Source of the DNA: Linnemannia hyalina | Taxonomy: Eukaryota; Mortierellomycota; Mortierellomycetes; Mortierellales; Mortierellaceae | Length of the DNA stretch: 64,000 nt | Assembly (NCBI GenBank): GCA_019671135.1 | Contig: JAHRHY010000002.1 | Location: 2,480,001-2,544,000, forward strand | Direction: 5' to 3' | In this document: positions 56,226 to 64,000 of the stretch, in pieces | How positions within the stretch are numbered: the first letter of the stretch is position 1 | Layout: each line of letters begins with the position of its first letter | Made by a program: the position numbers and the translations under genes | Notes under the pieces: generated by a model | Told to the model about the DNA's origin: nothing | Seen by the model: the letters and a program-made list of their open reading frames with translations, nothing else | The model's database searches: none

Positions 56226-59200
56226 ATGGCGAGGCCAAAGGCTCTGATCCTGATTCAAGAGCGCGCTGAAATGTAAACAGACCTTCTCGCTAGACTTTCT
56301 TGCTGAAGTGCTCAGATGTCTCCTGGCTCGACCTGAATGTGTACGCCGATAGCTTGCTGACCCAGATGCGCTGTTTTATTTTTCCTTAGTAATAAGTCTT
56401 CAGAGACAGTCGTTTCGGACTCGGACTTTGCTCCCGACAAAGACGAATGGCAGCATATGCTTGACACGGAGGATTACAACGAGGAGGAGGCTGTCAGGCA
56501 CGCTATCCAACAGAGTCTTCAAGACCACAACAGAACACCAGTATTTGGACAAGGAGACAACAGCGGCAGCAGCAACAGTGGAAGTACCAGCAACACCACC
56601 CAACAAGCCCCCAATAGCACCAGAAAGTCTACCTCTCGAGCACCCCCGTCAACTCAGTCAACAAGCGTCAAAAGCGGAGTGGGCAAAATTAGTGGCAAAA
56701 AGGGTCAAATGCTGATTGACCCGTGGCTGTCAGTCGATGTCTCAGGCACAGACGAAGACAAGAATCAACCTCCTTACTCAAACGCCACTCCCCAGCCCTT
56801 CCCCAACCGCCGCCAAATGAATGAGAGCTCGCGGCGGACCTCGCTGGGACGGTCAAAATACGAAAACGAGCCAATGGTGCTGTTGTCGACAACCTCTATG
56901 ACTCCTCTCCGTGACGCTACTCCTGCCCCCAGATTCGCTCCGCCCAGGCGGCAACCCGACGTCATTGAAGTCATTGGGTCCGATAATGATGAGCCTGAGA
57001 TCGAAGTAACTCAGGTGATCAGGCCCCCCAAGTCTAGACGACTCAGTGCACGCCACAACAAGGACAAGGGCAAAGGAATGGATAGGCCTGTTCTTTCTCC
57101 AGGATCGGCGAATAGGAAACGATTGGTATTCTACTTCAACAAATGACATCGATTAAGGAAGCTGCTGTCTTGCCGTAAATTCCACCTGTTAACCCGTTGT
57201 CGTTATTGTCATGCTGTTCTCATTGCACTAGGCACGCGCAAGTTCTGTTCGCTCGGTCAATGTCATTTCCAGCAGCGAGGACGAATCACATCACATACCG
57301 ATATCTCCCAATAGAGGTAGGGGAGTCACCATCGCAAGTACAAGTGATGAGGACCAGGATGAACTCTCGCGCGACACAGGAAAGAACGCATTGAGACTCG
57401 ATACCCACATGAGACATTTGCCCCGCCACACCATCTCAGATGACAGTATATCCGTATCTCCCTCAGCAGAGGATGTCCATGACATGTCTCCCCAGCCTGG
57501 ATCAACCAACAAGATGCCCTGGTCGATTGCCGAAGGTGCCGAGCGGGACATTGTCCTGTCGACGCCCACATCAAAGCAAAGGACGCGGCACTACAACATG
57601 GTGCTGGATTCTGAGGATGAAGTATCGGACGATCAAGATGACCCGCTTATCAAATGGTCTGAGAAGAGGAGACAGCGGTCAGCAAGCGCCAAACACCTGA
57701 GGCTCCCAAAGATCAACTCTATTTTGACAGATACTGAGGAGGTCTCAGCACTACTCGATTTGGTGTCCGACTCTGAGAAGGAACAGGATATGCTGAAACC
57801 TGCGCTTGCTGCCCCGATGGAACCAACACACTATGATGGCGACCTTGCTGCTGCCCAACAACCTCCACGAGAAGAGGTCGATCCGGAGATGGACAAGGTT
57901 CTTGCTACCGTCATGTCTCAGGATTGCTTTGATCTCTCTACCTCAACTCCAGCTTTTGACGTTATGAGCGACAACCCGGATGACTCGACTAGCATCCAAC
58001 TTACAAAACCTCGTCCATTGGTACTGGGCGAACTGTCGCAGCCAAAGGAGAGTCCGCAGCATGTGCAGGAGGGGCATCAGAAATTACGAGAGACGTTGAT
58101 GTTCACGGACGATATTGAGGAGTGTTCCCCGTCACCTCCGCCTGGGACACGACGAGGCAGGATTGCGAAGAACCCATTCTCCAACTATGCGATCTTTGAT
58201 CAGGTCAAGAAGAAGTCCCCTGCCGGATCGGACAAGAAACCGCCCGAGGACGATATGCGACTGTTGCAGAAAGCGGGCGAGGTGTTTGCTGGGAAGAGAT
58301 CGCGGAGCGATGCCTTGGATTTTGGCGAGAATGCAGACAACGCGGAAGAGGAGGAAGAAGAGCTGGATGACCCACGGGCGAGACGGCGGTCAGGACAATA
58401 CGGCCTTCGATCACCCTCCAAGAAGACTCGACTCTCAGAGATTATACCCAACAAGGCGGTGATGGAGTCTGTCCTGAAGCAAGCAGCTGCCCATGCTCGT
58501 CAGCAGGAACGGGCAGCGCGTACAACACCCAACCCCCCGACAAGGACAGAGACTGTCGAATCCATCTCAGTCTTCTCGGACTCTCAGCCAACTCAGACGA
58601 CCCAGTCAAGTCTTGCCCGTGTGAAGTCCCAAGTCGACGATCTTGAAGAGATTTCTGACGACGCATGGACGCAGCAGGCAACCAAGGGCCGCCATCAGCG
58701 TCCAGGTGGGTTTCGCGTCATGGGTTCCCTTAATCTGGTTCCGCGCCCTGCACCCGCCGCTACCAACATCAATAACCAACCCATCAAAGCAGCAGTGGAC
58801 AGTCCACCCTCACCACCGCTCCCAGCCCAGCATCAAGGGGAAGAAGTCATGGAGGAGATGTTGGACGGATACATGTCGCCGACGCTCTCGCAGAACATGC
58901 TGGAGATCTGCCCCATTTGTCAACAAAAGATCCCTGCCGACGAGATGATGGCACACGTCGATCAGGAACTGCTCGCCCACGACCAGCAAGAGGAAGAAGC
59001 AAGGCGGAGACAGGATGAGGCTTTGGCTCGGGAGTTGACAGAAACCGGGGAGGCAACACGAGTGTGGGAGACGATACCGAGTGAAGATGAGACAGATGTT
59101 TGGGAGATTGCGCCAGGCCAGGGAGCAGCACAAGGCTGGGAGGCATCGCAGGCCTTCCGTACTCAAAGCGATGTGGTCGCTCTGGACTCTCTATCAGGCG

Positions 59201-61074
59201 GTGGTCAATTGACCCAGACACCACCAAAGCCCCATCTCGACCGACACAAACGAGCCGTCGAAAAATCCAGCAGCTCTCGGAACAATGCTGTATCTCTGGA
59301 AACACCGACACGTAAAGTGGGCCATCTGTCGCTTGAGTCGCCCGCCTCCGCGTTGAAGCGACCAGGCCAGGGCTATCCACGCGACGACAGCTTTTCTGAC
59401 GCGTTTTCAGGAGCCGCTGAGGACCGTTCATTTATCATTGAGGACGATGATGTCTCCAACACGTACGACCTCTCTGGAATGGACAGCACGTCTAGTCAAA
59501 GCGCGTTTTACATCCAGCCAGGCCAGAAACTGCGGGACGACAGCTCATCCGAAGCTTACATCTCGATACGATCCAACACTCGAAAGACCGCCACAGGAGC
59601 CTCATCGCGAACGCCAACCAAGAAAACAAGACGTGAGAAAGCGCCATCGCCAACCGTCATCCCCGCTGGGCGCCCGGTTGTGAATGAACAACCTACGGAC
59701 GATGACCTGGACGACCTTTTACTTCAACCAGAGCCGGCATCGATGCTGAACCGATCATTCAGGACCAAGCACAAGGCGGCGGAAACCATTGCGACAGGCA
59801 AGAGTCCGTTTAGGCGCAAGTCTCTCACCAAACCAGCAGGCTCATCAAGTAAAAAGACGGCGAGAGAACCTATCAACCTTGATGATTCCGAGGACGACGA
59901 CATCATTGTGGAGTCCAAGCCGGTCACAAAAACGCTCAGAGGATCCAAGGCCAGATCCAGCGTCCTCGACAATCTCCTTCCGGAAAGAGTCAGACAACAG
60001 CGTCAGGAACAAATCAAGGATGCACGACGTCGGCGCTCTGGTGGTCTTACGGAAGAAGTAGACGATGATGAGATCGAGGTTGGGCGGAAGCAACCTATCG
60101 CGGAGAAGCTGTGGAACCAGGAAGACGACCTCTTTGACTCGGAGCAGCTGGATCGACGTCAAGTCAAAGGTGTTGGTCTCGGGGGAGTCATTGGCGGGAT
60201 TGGCGCGGTTGCAGGATCTCTGAATGTCTCCAAGATTACCAAGAATGCCACTGAAGTCGCTTCTGCCGCAGCAGAAAATGCCAGTCAAAGAGCGACCCCC
60301 TCTGCTTCGTCGAAGGGAAAGGCTGTTGACAGGAACGGTGGACACAACTACTTGGACTATGACGACAGTCCTTTTGCCGGTCCATCTTCATTCGAGTACG
60401 ACGACCCGAACTACGGACTGAATAGCCAGGATTTGTGGGATGCTGTCGACCCTGATCGTCGTATGCGAGACGAGCGGGCTGCCGAAGAAGATGGTGAGCA
60501 TGGTGAGGAGGAGGATGATGAACTACGCTTGTCCCCGTTGAACGACTTTGTGGATCTGCGGAAACATCAGGATAACCCAGAGATGGCTATGTACTTTGCG
60601 CAATTCGGCATGGCTGACGGTGCTGATTACCCGACTGGTGGCCGGGCAGGGGGTCGTGGACGCGGACGTGGACGAGGTCGAGGTCGCGGAAAGAATGCCG
60701 CCTCGGCAGCTAGCAGATCGTCAGGAGAAGGAAGCGGTGTGAGCTTTGGGCCAGGAATTGGACGCATGTCGACTACGATGGGTGTCAACGGAGGAGCAGG
60801 ACAAGCTGTTTTGACCGACCTTGGAATTCAGTCTGGTCCGAACGGAACCAACAACAATCTGTTTGGAGCTGATGGGGCGCCGTTTGGAGCGCCATCTGGA
60901 GGGTATGCTTTGACAGCCAACGGAAGTATGGCGGTTCGAAGCAAGCCCACCGAAAAGAGAACGAGCGGCGCTGCCAAAGGTGGTTGGAAGGGTCGTGGCG
61001 GCTGGCGAGGATGGCGAAAATCTGGTGGTGGTGGTGCACGAGGGCGTGGTCGTGGACGAGGTCGTGGCGCTTGA
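56226..61074 (+). CDS. Large nuclear-type protein with UIM, degenerate UBZ finger and RGG tail
   Basis: Three exons: 56226-56272, 56390-57125 and 57232-61074, giving 1,541 aa. Residues 46-62 (NEEEAVRHAIQQSLQDH) fit the ubiquitin-interacting motif. Residues 821-841 (CPICQQKIPADEMMAHVDQEL) resemble a RAD18-type UBZ4 finger, but the fourth ligand is Glu instead of Cys. A charged helix with DEALARELTETGE follows, like an inverted UIM. Between and after these lie long disordered Ser/Asp/Glu-rich stretches with basic clusters. The tail is Gly/Arg-rich (GGRGRGRGRGRGRGK and a second block at the end), a common RNA/DNA-binding or condensate feature. A role in ubiquitin-dependent DNA-damage signalling is inference only; no enzyme domain was seen. 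Not assignable to SLX4, RAD18 or RAP80 by eye. Confidence 0.8.
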
Positions 61075-61748
61075 TCTATCCTTTCTTCTTTCCTTCTCCC
61101 TTTATCCTTTCTTTACCCCCCTGTTCCCTTTTTTTCTTCTTTTTTTTTCTTTGTTTCGTTCAGAGTCTACCTGCAGCTTTTACTCCTGTTCGTAGTCTTT
61201 TTCTTTCATGCTTGTTTTTTTTTTTTGTATCCATATCTGTACTATTAAAGCGTAAAAAAAATTGCGTTCACAAACCACAAACCATCTTTGTCTGCAATGT
61301 GTGAGGGACACAAGCAATGGTGCATCATCACCATACTCAAGATTGAACAAGCTTTGAATGCCTCTCTTTTGAGTCAGAGTGTACAGCACTTGCTTGTTAA
61401 CTTGTTTTCGGTCAAAGAACGAACAACGAGAACTAGAAAATGGAAAAAGTTGATCCATTTTCGTCGCTCTCATCCAGTCTACAGGTAATCGATACGGAAT
61501 CTATGTATGAGTCTACCGGTAATTGATGCGGATCTGCATGTGTTGGAAGTGAATCATGGTGACTGACAGAAAAATGTATATTAAAAAGCGCCACGCTCTT
61601 CTTGAGCCCTGACACAACTTACATTTTGGGCAAACAAGGAAAATCAATAAATGAAAGCCCTCGATCCTTCACATTCACGTCTTACCTTTTTTTCTTTTTG
61701 AGATCGTCTTCCTCGCTCCTTCCCTCTCCTCCACCTCGGGTACCAACA
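61075..61748. other. Intergenic
   Basis: About 670 bp with T-rich 3' UTR sequence after 61075. A CT-rich leader precedes the GST-like gene. No gene was seen. Confidence 0.5.
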
Positions 61749-62765
61749 ATGTCTGATACCACTACACCGCCATCAGCAGCTACAGCCAAAGTCTCGGTCG
61801 CGAGCTCCAGCATTCCAGTCTCGACATTCACATCCGTGTCCTCTCCAGAACTTGCTGCCGCTGCCGCCGCTCCTCTACAGAAGCAGGACCAGCACCAGGA
61901 AGCGTCAAAGGAGGTGGTGTACAAGATCTTGTATTTCAAGCTACATGGCATGGCCGCGACCACTCGGATCATGTTGGCGCTTTCTGGAGCTCTTTGGGAG
62001 AGTATTTACCCACAGGTAAACTAAAGGCAACTTGTTACCTTCTGTACACCCATGAATTTTCTGTCATTTCTAATGTGGTCCCTGTCAATAGGACTGGGCG
62101 AATGAGAAGCACGAAACGCCTTTCGGACTGATGCCAATCCTCTACGAGACCCACCCCTCCTCCGGTCTAACCCTCGAGATTCCAGAATCAGAAGTCATCG
62201 AACGCTACCTCGCCCGCAAGTTCGGATTCTGGGGCCGCGACGCCTGGGAAGAGACGGCCATCCACGTATTCTACTGTTCCTCAAAATCAGTTCTGTCCCT
62301 GTATGTCAACAAGGTCCTGCTGGCGTTCTCGGATACGAAAGCCAGAGAATTGGCAAAATTTGTGGAGAAGGAGGTTCCGGCTTGGATTGTCCAACATGAG
62401 AAGTGGTTGGGGAGGAGTCAGACGCCTGGATTCTATGTCAGCAACCAGGTAACTTTTTCTCTTCGTTTTTGTGTTTGCTCTCGTACGCCAAAACATGCGC
62501 GCAGCACATTCACCATCAACCACCCCTCCCTCCTTCTTCTTGAATGTAGCTGTCAATTGCAGACATCCATTCAGCAGTCTGCCTGGACAGATTCCTAACA
62601 ATCCCCGGATGCAAGGAGCTGTTTTCTCCAGAAAAGACCCCCAACTTGTTCAAACTGAAGCACAACCTCGAGAGCTACCCCCGCTACGCTGCCTGGATGA
62701 CCTCGCCCGAGTTTGAAGCCATCAACATATCCACCCGTCAGCGCCTCGCCGTCCTCAAGGGATAA
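61749..62765 (+). CDS. Glutathione S-transferase-like protein
   Basis: Three exons: 61749-62015, 62092-62448 and 62550-62765, giving 279 aa. A Ser/Ala-rich N-terminal extension of about 55 residues precedes the thioredoxin-like domain (VVYKILYFKLHGMAATTRIM). FGLMPILYETHPSSGLTLEI follows, then the glutathione-binding ESEVIERYLARKFG, which matches the ES(x)aI.rYla motif of GSTs. The all-helical C-terminal domain ends with LSIADIHSAVCLDRFL (the GST N-capping box, S-x-x-D) and ESYPRYAAWMTSPEF. The Tyr of KILYFKLHG is a candidate catalytic Tyr. Related fungal proteins conjugate or reduce xenobiotics; substrate unknown. The extension lacks an obvious targeting signal. Confidence 0.88.
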
Positions 62766-63008
62766 ACTCTCGCAAATGAAAAGGCTATATTTTAAGTTCT
62801 TTGATACATGATAGTTCTACAATCGATAAAAGACGAGCGCGATATCAGAATGTCGCATTATGTTGGATGTAGGGAGTGGTCGAAGAGAAAAGGGTCCTGA
62901 CTGAAAAGGAGGAGGGGGTATGTGTACAGAGACAGAAAGGGCCAAAGGTGATATACAAAGTGAAGAAAAGGAAGACAAAAAGGATTGCGGAGTGGCGATA
63001 CAAGGTAA

Positions 63009-63977
63009 CTAAGACCTGTTGTTGCTCCCAAAGGGGCGTCTAACAGGTTTGACAAGTGTAGGTCGGATCACCTTGCGAGGTCCCTCCGCGCTGTTCACCA
63101 GTCCTGACTTGCCCGTTCCAAATGCCGTCCTTCCCAACGAGGCTTTTACGGTCAGTGCTGAAGCGCCAGCACCAGTCCCACTTTGGTGTCTCTCCTGAAA
63201 AGGGTTGTCGTTCTGGGTGCCATGGACGTTACTGCTAATGTCGGCAAGGCTGGCTGCATCTCTGTCGCCCGCCTCCATCGCCGCGGCAGATCTCTTGGAC
63301 AACACCGATCCTGTTTGGGCGCCTGAACCTGGCACAGTCTTCTTGACGAATCCTGGTCGAACGGGTCTGGCGATGTGGCTCCCATTATGGAGCGACATAC
63401 TCGGGACAGGTGGCCTGGTCTCGACACTGTTCTCCTTCTCCTTTTCCACCTCCTCTAGGACAAAGGCCTGAGACTCCCTCCTTGAAGTGGGCGCAGAAGA
63501 TGACAATGACCTCGCTTCATTCGACACTGGGCTCAGCATCTCAACCGACGTCGACTCTTGATCAAGAGGAGCAGCCTCCTCATTTGCTCGCTCCACCTCC
63601 ATCATCGGCCGAGAATCGATACACAGTTCTGGGAGCGAAGAGAACACGCCAGTAGATTTTTCGTCCAGGGGAGATGATGGTCTTGAGCCTTCTTCGGCAT
63701 CGGATGACTCTCTCGACAGGTCCCTCTCCATCGCGAGCTCAGTGGTGAACACCTTGACACGTCCTAGCTCCCTGAACTCCCTCAACAGATCCTGCGATGG
63801 TCGAGTCACACCCCAGGTGTGAGGGTACTTGTACTTTCGGCGAGATGGTGTCCTTCCTGTAGAGTCATCGACCTTGAGACGGTGCGGCACAAGACTCTCT
63901 GTTTCCTCACGCGTCACACCCAAGTTGTGCTGAACATCGTCGTTGAACAGGCGCATCTGATCGCTGGCAGCAGTGAC
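63009..63977 (-). CDS. Kinesin-5 (BimC/Eg5/Cin8) C-terminal tail, 5' part off the window
   Basis: The last exon starts at 63977 after an AG acceptor; the motor domain lies beyond the right edge. The key evidence is the BimC box, TGRTPSRRKYKYPHTW, followed by RPSQDLLREFRELGR, where the Thr is the conserved CDK1 site controlling spindle binding. The upstream residues (LFNDDVQHNLGVTREETESL) are a predicted stalk end. The rest is a disordered Ser/Pro/Glu-rich tail ending VRRPFGSNNRS-stop. Kinesin-5 is a homotetrameric plus-end motor that slides antiparallel spindle microtubules. No motor-domain residues are visible, so identification rests on the tail box. Confidence 0.8.
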   Translation of the reverse strand, partial: VTAASDQMRLFNDDVQHNLGVTREETESLVPHRLKVDDSTGRTPSRRKYKYPHTWGVTRPSQDLLREFRELGRVKVFTTELAMERDLSRESSDAEEGSRPSSPLDEKSTGVFSSLPELCIDSRPMMEVERANEEAAPLDQESTSVEMLSPVSNEARSLSSSAPTSRRESQAFVLEEVEKEKENSVETRPPVPSMSLHNGSHIARPVRPGFVKKTVPGSGAQTGSVLSKRSAAAMEAGDRDAASLADISSNVHGTQNDNPFQERHQSGTGAGASALTVKASLGRTAFGTGKSGLVNSAEGPRKVIRPTLVKPVRRPFGSNNRS

Positions 63978-64000
63978 CTATTGGAATAAACATACAATGT

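Overview
This is eukaryotic nuclear DNA from a filamentous fungus. Short GT-AG introns interrupt most genes, promoters are pyrimidine-rich, and proteins such as Anp1/GT62, Sfm1 and kinesin-5 are typical of fungi. I favour early-diverging Mucoromycota, perhaps a Mortierella-like lineage, but that is inference; no species marker was tested. I see 21 protein genes or gene remnants, two cut by the window edges, plus LINE-type retrotransposon debris. No rRNA, CRISPR array or convincing tRNA was found.

Layout. 1-1097 (-): 3'-truncated YIP1. 1466-3843: a LINE RT fragment, then a second, 5'-truncated LINE (-) with a poly(A) tail and a perfect 15-bp target-site duplication. 4646-5698 (+): GT62 mannosyltransferase. 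7146-13530: a repeat island in which a decayed LINE (-) is framed by inverted copies of another repeat. 13531-17447: gene-poor sequence with a strong inverted repeat. 17448-24826 (+): FAD synthase, RidA, F-box/JmjC protein and phospholipid N-methyltransferase. 25272-36049 (-): eS6, FAD monooxygenase, MscL-like channel and an ABCA-type transporter. 37580-43450: SFM1 (-) diverging from COQ4 (+), then SDO1 (-) diverging from a hydroxyacid dehydrogenase (+). 45178-48239 (+): second ABCA-type transporter. 48671-52800 (+): an F-box/LRR gene broken at a 37-G run, then its decayed tandem paralogue. 52923-54491 (-): seven-helix membrane protein. 56226-61074 (+): large UIM/UBZ protein. 61749-62765 (+): GST-like protein. 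63009-63977 (-): kinesin-5 tail.

Most genes are housekeeping: secretion and cell wall (YIP1, GT62), flavin and one-carbon/lipid metabolism (FAD synthase, PEMT), ribosome production and modification (eS6, SFM1, SDO1), ubiquinone (COQ4) and mitosis (kinesin-5). They do not form an operon-like pathway; adjacency mostly reflects shared divergent promoters. Splice junctions were set by reading GT/AG sites and checking that the joined protein matched the family; several exons are only 15-17 nt long.

The unusual material lies in the repeat island (1.4-13.5 kb), the hairpin-forming repeat near 15.7 kb, the G-run F-box gene with its dead neighbour, and the ubiquitin-binding protein whose zinc finger lacks a standard fourth ligand. 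I found no defence-type or clearly novel multi-gene system.
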